64,000 nt of DNA from Stakelama flava (GCF_019351405.1 NZ_JAHWZX010000002.1:1-64000); one strand, 5' to 3'; shown: positions 1 through 9,188, numbered from the stretch's first letter. The notes: generated by a model not told the origin, from the letters alone. Made by a program: numbers and translations.

Positions 1-69
1 TGGATCGGTGAGAACTGGCCGGCCATGGAAGCCGCGCGCCGCGAGTATGATGCGAGATCAGGACAGTGA
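1..69 (+). CDS. C-terminal end of an unidentified protein (partial)
   Basis: An open frame runs in from the left edge and stops at a TGA at 67-69, giving 22 residues that end in EYDARSGQ. The segment is charged and contains two tryptophans (W1 and W6). It is too short to assign to a family. It points toward dnaA, which is on the opposite strand, so the two genes are convergent. About 195 bases without a recognisable gene separate it from the dnaA stop. Confidence 0.45.
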   Translation, partial: WIGENWPAMEAARREYDARSGQ

Positions 70-265
70 GACGCTAGGCAGCTATCGTCCCGGTGTTTCC
101 TAAAACCCGTCTGTCTCCAATCCACCCAAAAAGCTGTCCTACATCCGCGTGCGCCGGTAAGCCCGACTCGCTCTGTCTTTGTTGATCCTTGTCTAAAATC
201 TGCGGGCGCAATTTCGTTACAGAAACAGGTAACTTTCTTTCGCATTTTCCGCGAAAAGTGCGAAA

Positions 266-1669
266 TTACCCCTCCAGTTCGCGGGTCAGCGTGCGGACCG
301 CGCGGTCGATTTCGGCGTCCTTGGTGCGTAAATCCTCGATCCGGCGCACCGCGTGGATCACGGTCGAATGGTCGCGATTACCGAACTTGCGGCCGATTTC
401 GGGAAGCGACCGGGTGGTCAGCCGCTTCGCCAGATACATGGCGATCTGGCGCGGGCGCGCGATCACAACGGCGCGGCGCGCGGAAATCAGGTCGATCGGG
501 CGGACATCGAAATGGTTCGAAACCGCGCGCTGGATATCGTCGATGGTGATTCGCCTCTGCGGACCGGCCAGGACTTCGCCCAGCGTCTGCATCGCGAAAT
601 CCATCGTCACCTGTTCGCCGATCAGCTGCGCATAGGCGACGAGGCGGTTGAGCGCGCCTTCCAGTTCGCGAACGCTGCTGGAAATTCGCCCGGCGAGCAG
701 TTCGAGCACCTCTTCGGGCACCGCCGCGCCGTCCATATCGGCCAGCTTGCGGTCCAGAATCGCGCGCCGCAGATCGCGTTCGGGCGATTTAATGTCAGCG
801 GCCAGCCCAGATCCCAGACGGCCGATAAGCCGTTGATCGACGCCTTCCAGCGCTTGTGGGCAGCGATCGGCCGCGATTACCAGCCGCTTTCCGGCATTCA
901 TGAATTCGTTGACGGTGTGGAGGCACTCCTCCTGCGTCGAATCCTTGCCGCCGATGAACTGCAGGTCATCGATCATCAGCAGGTCGACGCCGCGAATCCG
1001 CTCCTTGAACGCGATGGTGTCGCGCGCGCGCAATGCCTGGACGAATTCGAACATGAACCGTTCGGCGGGCATGTAGATCGCGGTGGCACCGGGTTCGGCG
1101 TCGAGAAACGCCTGGCCGATCGCATGCATCAGATGTGTCTTGCCCTGGCCAGTGCCCGAATGGAGATATAGCGGGCTGAACCGCGGCGTTCCCGGTTCGG
1201 CCAGCGCGCGCGCCGCGTTCAGCGCGACCCGGTTCGACGGAGCGGCGACGAATCGATCGAAGCAATAGCGTGGTTCGAACCGCGGGCGTTCGGCGGGCGC
1301 TGCTGTGGACGGGCGCGGCGCGGGCTGTGCCGGGGAAGCGGTCGCGGTTGCGACGGGCGTCGGTGCGGCGGCGGTCAGATGGCGTGCCTTGGCGGCGCGA
1401 ATCGTTTCGACCGACACGGCGCGGATTTCGGGCAGCAGCGAACGGAATTCGAACGTCAGCCGCTCGGCATAATGATTGCGTACCCAGTTGGTCATGAACG
1501 CGGCGGGAAGCCCCAGACGAATCGTCTGGGCATCGCCCTCCTCGATCAGTTCCATCGGGCGCAGCCACTGGTCGAACAGACGCTGCCCCGCCGATGCGCG
1601 AAGGTTCCTGCGTACCCGGTCCCAGGCAGCAGCCTTAGCGCTTGACGGTGCGGGATTCTGTTCGGCCAT
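266..1669 (-). CDS. dnaA: Chromosomal replication initiator protein DnaA
   Basis: DnaA binds 9-mer boxes at the origin and melts DNA in its ATP form. The roughly 467-residue product shows an N-terminal domain I, a short Ala/Pro/Thr-rich linker (about residues 100-130), an AAA+ domain with Walker A GTGQGKTH near 173-180 and Walker B LLMIDD near 231-236, and a C-terminal DNA-binding domain IV with the RDHSTVIHA signature. The length is normal for the family. A GTG lies directly before the ATG (1670-1672). The GGGGGAG at about 1684-1690 is 11 bases from the GTG and 14 from the ATG, so either codon could be the start. It lies downstream of rpsT and mutM, a conserved alphaproteobacterial arrangement, but has its own 360-base leader and probably its own promoter. 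Confidence 0.97.
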   Translation of the reverse strand: MAEQNPAPSSAKAAAWDRVRRNLRASAGQRLFDQWLRPMELIEEGDAQTIRLGLPAAFMTNWVRNHYAERLTFEFRSLLPEIRAVSVETIRAAKARHLTAAAPTPVATATASPAQPAPRPSTAAPAERPRFEPRYCFDRFVAAPSNRVALNAARALAEPGTPRFSPLYLHSGTGQGKTHLMHAIGQAFLDAEPGATAIYMPAERFMFEFVQALRARDTIAFKERIRGVDLLMIDDLQFIGGKDSTQEECLHTVNEFMNAGKRLVIAADRCPQALEGVDQRLIGRLGSGLAADIKSPERDLRRAILDRKLADMDGAAVPEEVLELLAGRISSSVRELEGALNRLVAYAQLIGEQVTMDFAMQTLGEVLAGPQRRITIDDIQRAVSNHFDVRPIDLISARRAVVIARPRQIAMYLAKRLTTRSLPEIGRKFGNRDHSTVIHAVRRIEDLRTKDAEIDRAVRTLTRELEG

Positions 1670-2033
1670 CACGCGACAAGTTTCTCCCCCACCCGGAAAA
1701 CAGTGTTTCCGGGCTCCCCGGTTAAAAGGTCAAAAAGCCCCGCAGCCGGAATCGACATCCGCCTGGCACGCGAGGCTTCGCTTGATCCCGGCGGAGATCA
1801 TCACGCCGGGAAGGACTGTTTAGAAAGAGGGTGGCGAGTCGATCAAGTGGCCCGACCGTCATCGAACCGAAATATATAAGTTGACAGGCCAAGAGCGCAG
1901 GAAATGCGTTAAATTTCTTTGATTGTCATTATTTTTCAGTATCTTACGAGATAGATCGTGCAAGGCGTGCGATACGACTCGTGGTAACTCCACAAGGTTC
2001 CAAAAACGTTCCGATCACGATCGACAGAGCACG
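1670..2033 (-). other. Long dnaA leader / rpsT-dnaA intergenic region with hairpin
   Basis: No gene is visible here. A perfect 8-bp inverted repeat CCCGGAAA/TTTCCGGG (1692-1699 and 1706-1713, 6-base loop) lies just upstream of the dnaA Shine-Dalgarno sequence, so it would fold in the 5' leader of the mRNA. The middle (about 1860-1935) is AT-rich and is the likely promoter region, but I cannot fix -35/-10 boxes. Three GANTC (CcrM) sites occur at 1749, 1836 and 1976. No consensus DnaA box was found, so an origin is not supported. Confidence 0.4.
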
Positions 2034-2062
2034 AAAAAAACCCCGCCGGAATACCGGCGAGG
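2034..2062 (-). terminator. Rho-independent terminator of rpsT
   Basis: Read on the minus strand, a 9-bp stem (CCTCGCCGG with CCGGCGGGG, one G-U pair, TATT loop) is followed immediately by seven T residues. It starts 35 bases after the rpsT stop, so it should end the mutM-rpsT transcript before dnaA. Confidence 0.9.
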
Positions 2063-2096
2063 TCATTTTTCATTGCGGCAAAATGCCTTGCGGGTA

Positions 2097-2360
2097 TCAG
2101 CCGAGCGCGGCGACCCGCTTCGACAGGCGCGACAGTTTGCGCGATGCGGTGTTCTTGTGAAGCACGCCCTTCGAAACGCCACGCGCCAGTTCGGGCTGCA
2201 TGTCCTTCAGCGCGGCCCGGGCGGCATCCTTGTCGCCCTGGTCGAGCGCGAGCTCGACACGCTTGACAAAGGTGCGGATGCGGCTGACCCGCGCACCATT
2301 GATGTCCGCGCGACGCGTGTTGCGCCGAATACGCTTCTTCGCCTGTGGCGTGTTCGCCAT
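2097..2360 (-). CDS. rpsT: 30S ribosomal protein S20
   Basis: This 87-residue, very basic protein begins [14 protein letters not shown] and has the helical Lys/Arg/Ala-rich composition of bS20, which binds 16S rRNA early in 30S assembly. GAGGA lies 5 bases before the ATG. The length is exactly typical. It follows mutM by about 100 bases on the same strand and is closed by a strong terminator at 2034-2062, so it is probably expressed mainly from its own promoter in that gap. The rpsT-dnaA neighbourhood is common in alphaproteobacteria. Confidence 0.97.
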   Translation of the reverse strand: MANTPQAKKRIRRNTRRADINGARVSRIRTFVKRVELALDQGDKDAARAALKDMQPELARGVSKGVLHKNTASRKLSRLSKRVAALG

Positions 2361-2459
2361 GTACGTCCTCGAATCCTGCTGTAACGAAAGGGCGCCTGAC
2401 CAAGGTCGGCACCCGGGAAAGCGCGGCCTTTAGCGCCCGTCGGGCGGTCCGTCAACCGT

Positions 2460-3272
2460 TCAGCGCTGGCATTTCGGGCAGAAAAAGGTCGAACGCCCGC
2501 TATCGACGCGCCGCCGGACGGGTTCGCCGCACCGGCATGGCTTGCCTTCGCGGCCATACACGCACCATTGCTTTGAAAAATAGCCAAGCTCGCCGTCAGG
2601 GCGCGCATAGTCCCGCAAGGACGACCCGCCGGCCCGGATCGCCGCGGCCAGCACGGCGCGAATCGATTCGACCAGCCGCTCCAGCCGCGCCTTCGCTATC
2701 CTGCCCGCCGCGCGTCCCGGCGCAATGCCGGCCGTATACAGTGCTTCACAGACATAGATATTGCCCAGCCCCGCCACGACGCCCTGATCGAGCAGCAGCG
2801 CCTTTACTGGCGCGCTTCGCCCGGCAAAGGCTTTCGCCAGATAGTCTGCGGTGAAGGCACGCCCAAGCGGTTCGGGGCCCATTGCGGCGAAGGGCGGCCA
2901 GGAATCGAGCTCGCTCGTCGCCACCAGATCGAGCGATCCGAAGCGCCGCGGATCGTTGAGCGCGACGCTGCGCCCCGCCCCGGTTTCGATCACCAGATGA
3001 TCATGGGCGAGCAATTCCCCCGGATCGACTCGCCAGCGTCCCGACATACCAAGGTGAAAGATCATGGTGTCGCCGCGACTCGTATCGATCAGTCCGTATT
3101 TCGCGCGTCGGCCAAGCGCAGTGACGGTCGCGCCTGTCATCCGCTGCACCAGATCGTCGGGGATCGGCCGCCTGAGATCTGGCCGCCGGGCGATGACCTG
3201 CACCAGCCTCTGCCCCTTCAGCACGGGAGCGAGACCACGGACGGTCGTTTCTACTTCGGGAAGTTCGGGCAT
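2460..3272 (-). CDS. mutM: Formamidopyrimidine-DNA glycosylase (Fpg/MutM)
   Basis: Bifunctional base-excision repair enzyme that removes 8-oxoguanine and formamidopyrimidines and nicks the abasic site. The 270-residue product starts MPELPEVETTVRG, which places the catalytic Pro and Glu directly after Met1. A central helix-two-turn-helix region contains GLGNIYVCEALY, and the C-terminus ends in a four-Cys zinc finger (CRCGEP...FCPKCQR). Length is standard. It is divergent from ubiE, and the 88 bases between them must hold promoters for both directions. Confidence 0.97.
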   Translation of the reverse strand: MPELPEVETTVRGLAPVLKGQRLVQVIARRPDLRRPIPDDLVQRMTGATVTALGRRAKYGLIDTSRGDTMIFHLGMSGRWRVDPGELLAHDHLVIETGAGRSVALNDPRRFGSLDLVATSELDSWPPFAAMGPEPLGRAFTADYLAKAFAGRSAPVKALLLDQGVVAGLGNIYVCEALYTAGIAPGRAAGRIAKARLERLVESIRAVLAAAIRAGGSSLRDYARPDGELGYFSKQWCVYGREGKPCRCGEPVRRRVDSGRSTFFCPKCQR

Positions 3273-3360
3273 GGTTTTCGCTTTTCAGCTAGGCAGGGTT
3301 TGCCCCGCTCACAAGGCTTGGCTAGAGCGAGCGCCAACACTTATTTTTCCGGACACCAGT

Positions 3361-4092
3361 ATGACCGACACCGTCTCCTTCGGCTATGAGGATGTCGCGC
3401 CCGGCGAAAAGACCCGCCGCGTCGGCGACGTCTTCCGCAATGTCGCCGCGCGCTACGACCTGATGAACGACGCGATGTCGGGGGGCATGCACCGGCTGTG
3501 GAAGGATCGCTTCGTGCGCCGGGTGAAGCCGCGTGAGGGCGAACAGATTCTCGATATGGCGGGAGGCACCGGGGACATTGCGTTTCGCATGGCGCGGCAC
3601 GGCGCGGCAATCACCGTCGCCGACATCAACGGCGCGATGCTGGAAGTCGGCATGGAACGCGCGGCGAAACGCGGCATTGACGGGCTGGTCTGGACCGAAG
3701 CCAATGCAGAGACATTGCAATTTCCGGATCGTTTCTTCGATGCCTATACGATCGCCTTCGGCATCCGCAACGTAACTGATATTCCCGCCGCGCTGAAAGA
3801 GGCGCATCGCGTGCTGAAGCGCGGCGGGCGGTTCTATTGCCTTGAATTCTCGACCACGCTCTGGCCGGGTTTCGCCGATGTGTACGATGCCTATTCGCAT
3901 CGTCTGGTGCCCAAGCTGGGTAAGCTGCTCGCCAATGACGAGGACAGCTATCGCTATCTGATCGAATCGATCCGTCGCTTTCCGGACATGGAGACCTTCA
4001 AGGGAATGATCGGCGATGCCGGCTTCACGCAGACCCGGGTGGAACCGGTGCTGGGCGGGCTGGTCGCGATCCACAGCGGCTGGAAAATCTGA
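3361..4092 (+). CDS. ubiE: Ubiquinone biosynthesis C-methyltransferase UbiE
   Basis: SAM-dependent C-methylation step of ubiquinone synthesis (and of menaquinone in organisms that make it). The 243-residue product has the SAM-binding motif ILDMAGGTGD at residues 63-72, the family signature NVAARYDLMNDAMSGG upstream of it, and the downstream AFGIRNVTD and LEFSTT segments. The ATG at 3361 gives the family N-terminus (MTDTVSFGYEDV); the longer open frame upstream lacks similarity. It heads a plus-strand series with ubiB, which begins 43 bases after its stop, and both act in the same pathway. Confidence 0.96.
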   Translation: MTDTVSFGYEDVAPGEKTRRVGDVFRNVAARYDLMNDAMSGGMHRLWKDRFVRRVKPREGEQILDMAGGTGDIAFRMARHGAAITVADINGAMLEVGMERAAKRGIDGLVWTEANAETLQFPDRFFDAYTIAFGIRNVTDIPAALKEAHRVLKRGGRFYCLEFSTTLWPGFADVYDAYSHRLVPKLGKLLANDEDSYRYLIESIRRFPDMETFKGMIGDAGFTQTRVEPVLGGLVAIHSGWKI

Positions 4093-4135
4093 TGCACGCC
4101 CTGCAACCCTCCCCCATCGCGGGGAGGGGCCTCGC

Positions 4136-5668
4136 ATGACCGCACCTGCGGTTCATCTTTGGCGACTCCTCAAATGGGGCCGAACGCTGGCGCGTCATGG
4201 TGCGCTGCGCGGGATCGAGCGCGACAGAAACACGCCGCTGCCGGTCCGCCGCCTCGCCCGGATCGCCCGTTTCGGCGCGCGCGTGCCCGAGACACCGGCC
4301 TATGCCGACGCTTTTCAGGCGATCGGTCCGGCCGCAATCAAGCTGGGGCAGACGCTGGCGACGCGCCCCGATCTGGTCGGCGATGAGGCGGCGCGCGACC
4401 TGCTGCGCCTGCAGGACGCCTTGCCGCCGGTTTCGTTCGACACGATTCGCGAGCAGATTCGTGCAAGTTTCGGCAGGCCGATCGAGGATATTTTCCGCCA
4501 TATCGAGGAAACGCCCATCGGCGCAGCCTCGATCGCGCAGGTTCATCGCGCCATCACCACCGACGGCAAACAGGTCGCGGTCAAGGTACTGCGTCCGGGC
4601 GTGGAAGGCGATTTTGCGCGCGCGATCGATACCTATGAATGGGCCGCCGCGCAGGTTGAAGCCATGGGCGGGGAAGCCGCGCGCCTTCGCCCCCGTCTGG
4701 TGATCGCGACGTTCAAGCGCTGGACCGCGCGCGAACTCGATCTTCGCCGCGAGGCCGCCTCGGCAAGCGAACTCGCCGAAGGGATGCAGGCCGAGCCCGA
4801 TTTTCTGGTCCCCGAAATCGACTGGCAGCGCACCACGGGCAAGGTGCTGACGCTGGAATGGATCGATGGGATAAAGATGTCGAACCTCGCCGCGCTGGAT
4901 GAAGCCGGGTTGGACCGCACGGCGCTGGCGCGAAAGCTGGTCCGCGCGTTCCTGCGTCAGGCGATCGCGGAAGGGTTCTTCCATGCCGATATGCATCAGG
5001 GCAATCTGTTCGCGCTGCCCGGCGAACGGATCGTGGCGATCGATTTCGGCATCATGGGCCGGATCGACCGACGCGCACGGATATGGCTGGCCGAAATCCT
5101 GTACGGCCTGATCACCGGCAATTACCGCCGCGTCGCCGAAATCCATTTCGAGGCGGGCTATGTCCCGGCGCATCACAATGTCGCCGAATTCGCGACCGCG
5201 CTGCGCGCCGTCGGCGAACCGATGCGCGGCTTGCCGGTGAAGGACATGTCGGTCGGCATGATGCTCGATTCGCTGTTCAACATCACACGCGATTTCGACA
5301 TGCAGACCCAGCCGCACCTGCTGTTGCTGCAAAAAACGATGGTGATGGTGGAAGGCGTCGCGACTGCGCTCGATCCCGACATCAACCTGTGGGAAACGGC
5401 GGCGCCGTTCGTGCGCGAATGGCTGCGCGCAGAACTTGGCCCCGAAGCGGCGGTGGCCGACAGGCTGGTCGAGGATTTCCGCACGCTTGCCCGGTTGCCG
5501 CAGCTTATCCGCAATATAGAGGCGCGCTATCCCAATCCCGGCGGCGCGCCCCCCGCCCCACCGCTCCGCGATATTCAGGTCGTGCGCGTGGGATCGGGCT
5601 GGGCCTATGCCGCTGTCGCGGTACTCAGCGCCGCCATCGGCGTGGTGGCGACGCTGCTCATCGGCTGA
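4136..5668 (+). CDS. ubiB: Ubiquinone biosynthesis ABC1-family protein UbiB
   Basis: Atypical protein-kinase-like ATPase needed for ubiquinone assembly, membrane attached. The 510-residue protein carries the diagnostic KLGQ motif (residues 69-72), the Ala-rich nucleotide loop PIGAASIAQVH (127-137), the lysine of AVKVLRPG near 150, and the catalytic segments DMHQGNLF and IDFGIMGR. A hydrophobic helix forms the last 25 residues (about 487-510), as expected for the C-terminal anchor. The start at 4136 (MTAPAVHLWRL) matches the family; the longer open frame upstream overlaps ubiE. Its TGA shares one base with the next ATG. Confidence 0.95.
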   Translation: MTAPAVHLWRLLKWGRTLARHGALRGIERDRNTPLPVRRLARIARFGARVPETPAYADAFQAIGPAAIKLGQTLATRPDLVGDEAARDLLRLQDALPPVSFDTIREQIRASFGRPIEDIFRHIEETPIGAASIAQVHRAITTDGKQVAVKVLRPGVEGDFARAIDTYEWAAAQVEAMGGEAARLRPRLVIATFKRWTARELDLRREAASASELAEGMQAEPDFLVPEIDWQRTTGKVLTLEWIDGIKMSNLAALDEAGLDRTALARKLVRAFLRQAIAEGFFHADMHQGNLFALPGERIVAIDFGIMGRIDRRARIWLAEILYGLITGNYRRVAEIHFEAGYVPAHHNVAEFATALRAVGEPMRGLPVKDMSVGMMLDSLFNITRDFDMQTQPHLLLLQKTMVMVEGVATALDPDINLWETAAPFVREWLRAELGPEAAVADRLVEDFRTLARLPQLIRNIEARYPNPGGAPPAPPLRDIQVVRVGSGWAYAAVAVLSAAIGVVATLLIG

Positions 5669-6783
5669 TGGTGCGCCCCGCCCCGCCCCTGTTGCTGCGC
5701 GAACCAAGCCGTTTCGCCATGCTGCCGCGGGACCGGGCGCGCTGGGCGCTGGCGCTGCTCATCGCGCTGATCGTTGCGACGCTAACCGCGCTTGCCGTAC
5801 CGGATCCCGCCGGTCCCGCCGATGCGATGCCGCCGCCGGCCGCGCAGACCGACCTGTATCTGTACGGCGCGATCGTCGACGGGGTGCGCGCGGGCGGCGA
5901 TTATTACTCGATCGCCGCCAATGCACTTCGCGCAGGCGATTTTCCGCTGCGCCCCTTCTTCACCTTTCGCCTGCCAACGCTTGCGATGGTGCAATCGCAT
6001 CTTCCCCCTGGCGTTGTGCTGGGAATGCTATGGGCGCTCGGCCTGGCAGTGGCGCTCGTGTGGTATATCCGGCTAAAGCCCGCCTTTGCCCGGCCGCTTC
6101 CGCGTGCCTGCGCCATGGTGCTGCTCGCCGGCGGAATCGTCGCCTGCGTGCAACCCGGACTGGTCCTTTTCCACGAAGCATGGGCAGCGATGCTGATCGC
6201 GCTCTCGCTCGGCCTGTGGCGTCCGGGCCGCTGGCTGGAAGCCGCCGCGATCGGCCTGTGCGCAATGTTGATTCGTGAAACCGCCGTGCTTTACGTTCTT
6301 GTGATGCTCGCTTTCGCGCTGCGCAGCGGCGATCGGCGCGAGGCGGGCGGATGGGGCGCGACGCTTGCCGTTTTCGCGGTGGTAATGACGATCCATGCCA
6401 TCGCCGTCGCCAGGGTGGTCGGGCCGCTCGATCCCACCTCCCCCGGCTGGGCGGGACTGAACGGATTGGGGTTTTTCATTCGCGCGCTCAGCCTCTCCAC
6501 CGCGCTCCACGCGCTTCCGCTCACGCTTGCGGCAATTCTGGCGGGGCTTGCCATATATGGCTGGGCGGGCTGGAACAGTCCGCACGCGATGCGCTTGCTG
6601 GCGGTGTTGCTCGCCTATGCACTGCTGGTCGCCGTCTTCGCGCGCGTCGATACTTTTTACTGGGCGCTGATGGCCGCGCCGCTGTCGCTGATCGGGCTTG
6701 CCTTCGCCCCGGACGCGATCCGCGATACGGTACGCGGTGCGCTCGACAGACGCCGCGTGCGGGTGCACAGGGTCACGCGATGA
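5668..6783 (+). CDS. Polytopic membrane protein of unknown function
   Basis: The 371-residue product is strongly hydrophobic with about nine to ten predicted membrane segments after a short basic N-terminus (the first near RARWALALLIALIVATL). A soluble-looking stretch with DLYLYGAIVDGVRAGGDYY follows the first helix, like the first periplasmic loop of GT-C-type glycosyltransferases, but I see no conclusive catalytic motif. The start shares one base with the ubiB stop (TGATG) and the end overlaps coaBC by ATGA, so translation is probably coupled to both. A later in-frame Met at 5719 is an alternative start. I do not recognise the family. Confidence 0.75.
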   Translation: MVRPAPPLLLREPSRFAMLPRDRARWALALLIALIVATLTALAVPDPAGPADAMPPPAAQTDLYLYGAIVDGVRAGGDYYSIAANALRAGDFPLRPFFTFRLPTLAMVQSHLPPGVVLGMLWALGLAVALVWYIRLKPAFARPLPRACAMVLLAGGIVACVQPGLVLFHEAWAAMLIALSLGLWRPGRWLEAAAIGLCAMLIRETAVLYVLVMLAFALRSGDRREAGGWGATLAVFAVVMTIHAIAVARVVGPLDPTSPGWAGLNGLGFFIRALSLSTALHALPLTLAAILAGLAIYGWAGWNSPHAMRLLAVLLAYALLVAVFARVDTFYWALMAAPLSLIGLAFAPDAIRDTVRGALDRRRVRVHRVTR

Positions 6784-7955
6784 AACGCATTCTGCTCATC
6801 ATCGGCGGCGGCATCGCCGCGTACAAGGCGTGCGAGATCATTCGCCTCGCTCGCAAGGCGGGCATCGCCGTTCGCTGCGTGCTGACCGATGGCGGCACGC
6901 ATTTCGTCACTCCGATGACGCTTGCCGCCCTGTCCGAAAACCCGGTGCATACCAGCCTGTGGGATTTGAAGGACGAGGCGGAGATGGGCCATATTCAGCT
7001 CAGCCGGGAGGCCGATCTGGTTGTCGTCGCGCCCGCAACCGCCGACCTTCTCGCAAAGATGGCGGGGGGAATCGCCGACGACCTGGCCAGTACGCTGCTG
7101 CTCGCGACCGACAAGCCGGTGATCGCCGCGCCCGCGATGAACGTTCGGATGTGGCAGCACCCGGCTACCGTTCGCAATGTCGAACGGGTGCGCGGCGATG
7201 GCGTCACCGTGATGGAGCCGAATGAAGGCGCGATGGCGTGCGGCGAATATGGCCCCGGCCGCCTGCCCGAACCAGACGCGATTCTGGCGGCGATCGAAGC
7301 GGCGCTGGGCGGCAAATCGTCGGGGGGGCTGACCGGCAGGCATATGCTGGTGACGGCAGGCCCGACCCACGAACCGATCGATCCGGTACGCTATATCGCC
7401 AACCGTTCCTCGGGTCGGCAGGGCTATGCGATCGCGGGCGCGCTGGCCGCGCTGGGGGCCAGGGTCACGCTGGTTTCCGGCCCCGTCGCGCTGCCCACGC
7501 CGCCGGGGGTCGACCGGGTCGATGTCGAAACCGCGCGCGAAATGGCGAATGCGGTCGCCGCCGCGCTTCCCGCCGACGGCGCGGTCATGGTCGCGGCGGT
7601 GGCGGACTGGCACGCCCCGGAAGCGGGCAGCAAGATCAAGAAGGGCGATGGTGCGCCGCAACTGCAACTGATCGAAAATCCCGATATCCTGAAAATGCTG
7701 GGAAACAGCCCGAAGCGCCCGCGCCTGCTGGTCGGTTTCGCAGCTGAAACCGACGACGTGATCGCTCATGCCACCGAAAAGCGCGCACGCAAGAACGCCG
7801 ACTGGATTGTCGCCAACGATGTTTCGGGCGATGTCATGGGGGGAAATGCCAATACCGTTCATATCGTCACCGAAACCGGCGTCGAAAGCTGGGAGCGCCT
7901 CGACAAGCGCGAGGTCGCGCGCCGCCTCGCGGATCGGATCGCCGATGCGCTTTAG
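6780..7955 (+). CDS. coaBC: Phosphopantothenoylcysteine decarboxylase / phosphopantothenate-cysteine ligase
   Basis: Bifunctional enzyme for two consecutive steps of coenzyme A synthesis. The N-terminal CoaC flavoprotein half (about residues 1-180) has GGGIAAYKACEIIR at the start and the substrate-binding PAMNVRMW; the C-terminal CoaB half has TAGPTHEPIDPVRYI, NRSSGRQGYAIA and the KIKKGDG lysines. At 391 residues it has normal fused length. It overlaps the preceding membrane protein gene by four bases (ATGA) and the following lipoprotein gene by 11 bases. The coaBC-dut proximity is conserved in alphaproteobacteria. Confidence 0.96.
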   Translation: MKRILLIIGGGIAAYKACEIIRLARKAGIAVRCVLTDGGTHFVTPMTLAALSENPVHTSLWDLKDEAEMGHIQLSREADLVVVAPATADLLAKMAGGIADDLASTLLLATDKPVIAAPAMNVRMWQHPATVRNVERVRGDGVTVMEPNEGAMACGEYGPGRLPEPDAILAAIEAALGGKSSGGLTGRHMLVTAGPTHEPIDPVRYIANRSSGRQGYAIAGALAALGARVTLVSGPVALPTPPGVDRVDVETAREMANAVAAALPADGAVMVAAVADWHAPEAGSKIKKGDGAPQLQLIENPDILKMLGNSPKRPRLLVGFAAETDDVIAHATEKRARKNADWIVANDVSGDVMGGNANTVHIVTETGVESWERLDKREVARRLADRIADAL

Positions 7956-8742
7956 GCCGACATTGCTGATCGCGGGTGCACTGCTCGCTGGATGCGCGGT
8001 AGAGCGAATCGCACCGCCGCAGACCGAGTTGCACACCGAATTGTTCGGCGACACCGGCCGCGAATCGATACGCACCCTGTTCGTCGTGCTCCACGGCGAT
8101 GCCCGACCTGCGAATCGCGCTAATTCCTATGCTTTTGCGCAAGCCGTGGTGAAAGCCGTGCCCAAAAGCGCCGCGCTGGCCATCTTGCGGCCGGGCTATG
8201 CGGATGCGATGGGCAATGCCTCGCCCGGTGAGCGCGGGGCGGGAACCGGCGATAACTATACCAGCGAACGATTGCAGAAGATTGCCGCAGCGATCGCATC
8301 GGCAAAGGCGCAGGTTCCGGCCGCGCGCGTCATTCTGATCGGCGATAATGGCGGCGCGGCTATGGCGGCCGACCTTGCCGGCATACGGCCCCGGCTGATC
8401 GATGGTATGGTGCTGGTATCGTGCCCCTGCACCCTGCCCGAATGGCGCAAATATATGAAAAAGCGCGCGCCATCGCTCAACTGGGAAAGCCCGGTTCCCA
8501 GCCTTGACCCGCTGAAAACCGCAGGTGGGGTGCGACCCGACCTGCGCGCAGCGATGCTGGTGGGGGCGAAGGACGAAATTACGCCGGGCAGTTTTTCGCG
8601 CCCCTATGCCGAGGCGCTGGCGCTGCGCGGCATCGCGACCGATTACCGCATCGTCCCGGATCGCGGTCAGTTGTCGCTCGACGATCCCGAAGTGCTCGAC
8701 GCGACCCGGCGTCTCGTCGACCACATGCCGGAGAAGCCGTGA
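7945..8742 (+). CDS. Putative lipoprotein with alpha/beta-hydrolase-like fold
   Basis: The 265-residue protein has a basic N-terminus, a hydrophobic stretch and a lipobox LLAGC (Cys near residue 17), so it should be a periplasmic lipoprotein. The mature part starts a hydrolase-like core with LFVVLHGD, and later shows [20 protein letters not shown] near the C-terminus, where a catalytic His would be expected. The nucleophile-elbow position reads GDNGG, without the usual serine of GxSxG, so enzymatic activity is doubtful or uses another residue. It overlaps coaBC by 11 bases and dut by one, placing it inside the same operon. Confidence 0.75.
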   Translation: MRFRPTLLIAGALLAGCAVERIAPPQTELHTELFGDTGRESIRTLFVVLHGDARPANRANSYAFAQAVVKAVPKSAALAILRPGYADAMGNASPGERGAGTGDNYTSERLQKIAAAIASAKAQVPAARVILIGDNGGAAMAADLAGIRPRLIDGMVLVSCPCTLPEWRKYMKKRAPSLNWESPVPSLDPLKTAGGVRPDLRAAMLVGAKDEITPGSFSRPYAEALALRGIATDYRIVPDRGQLSLDDPEVLDATRRLVDHMPEKP

Positions 8743-9188
8743 TGCTGCCGCCCATTCGCATCGCGGTGAAGCGCCTTCCCAATGGCGAATCGCTGCCGCT
8801 TCCCGCCTATGCCAGCGAAGGAGCGGCGGGGATGGACGTCGTTTCGGCCGAAAACGTGACGATCGCACCCGGCGCGCGCGCCGCCGTGGCGACAGGCTTT
8901 GCCATGGCGATCCCGGCGGGGTACGAAGTGCAGGTGCGCCCGCGATCCGGGCTGGCGCTGAAGCATGGCTTAACCTGCCTCAATGCGCCGGGTACGATAG
9001 ACTGCGATTATCGAGGTGAAGTGAAGGTAATCCTGGCAAATCTGGGGTCGGTCCCGTTTGAGATCGCGCGTGGCGAGCGAATTGCTCAGCTCGTTCCCGC
9101 GCCCGTGCTTCATGCCACGCTGGATGAGGTCGACGCGCTGGACGAAACCATGCGTGGCGAAGGCGGTTTCGGATCGACGGGCCGATGA
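8742..9188 (+). CDS. dut: Deoxyuridine 5'-triphosphate nucleotidohydrolase (dUTPase)
   Basis: Hydrolyses dUTP to dUMP, keeping uracil out of DNA and feeding thymidylate synthesis. The 148-residue protein has the five trimeric dUTPase motifs: AGMDVVSAE near residue 27, [11 protein letters not shown], the uracil-binding [10 protein letters not shown], the RIAQLVPAP segment and the C-terminal Gly-rich [11 protein letters not shown] arm. The ATG at 8742 is preceded by GTG; it shares one base with the upstream stop. It also overlaps the next gene by ATGA. Length matches homotrimeric dUTPases. Confidence 0.96.
   Translation: MLPPIRIAVKRLPNGESLPLPAYASEGAAGMDVVSAENVTIAPGARAAVATGFAMAIPAGYEVQVRPRSGLALKHGLTCLNAPGTIDCDYRGEVKVILANLGSVPFEIARGERIAQLVPAPVLHATLDEVDALDETMRGEGGFGSTGR

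Noticed and set aside
1670..2033. Origin of replication next to dnaA
   Set aside because: No consensus 9-mer DnaA boxes (TTATCCACA type) or cluster of near matches were found, and in sphingomonads the origin is not reliably beside dnaA. Three GANTC sites in 364 bases are about what chance gives.
4025..5707. Long minus-strand open frame (560 codons) opposite ubiB
   Set aside because: It is antisense to a clear ubiB and has no family motifs; such frames are usual in GC-rich genes with strong third-position bias. The same applies to long frames opposite glnE, ftsZ, argS, coaBC and murE.
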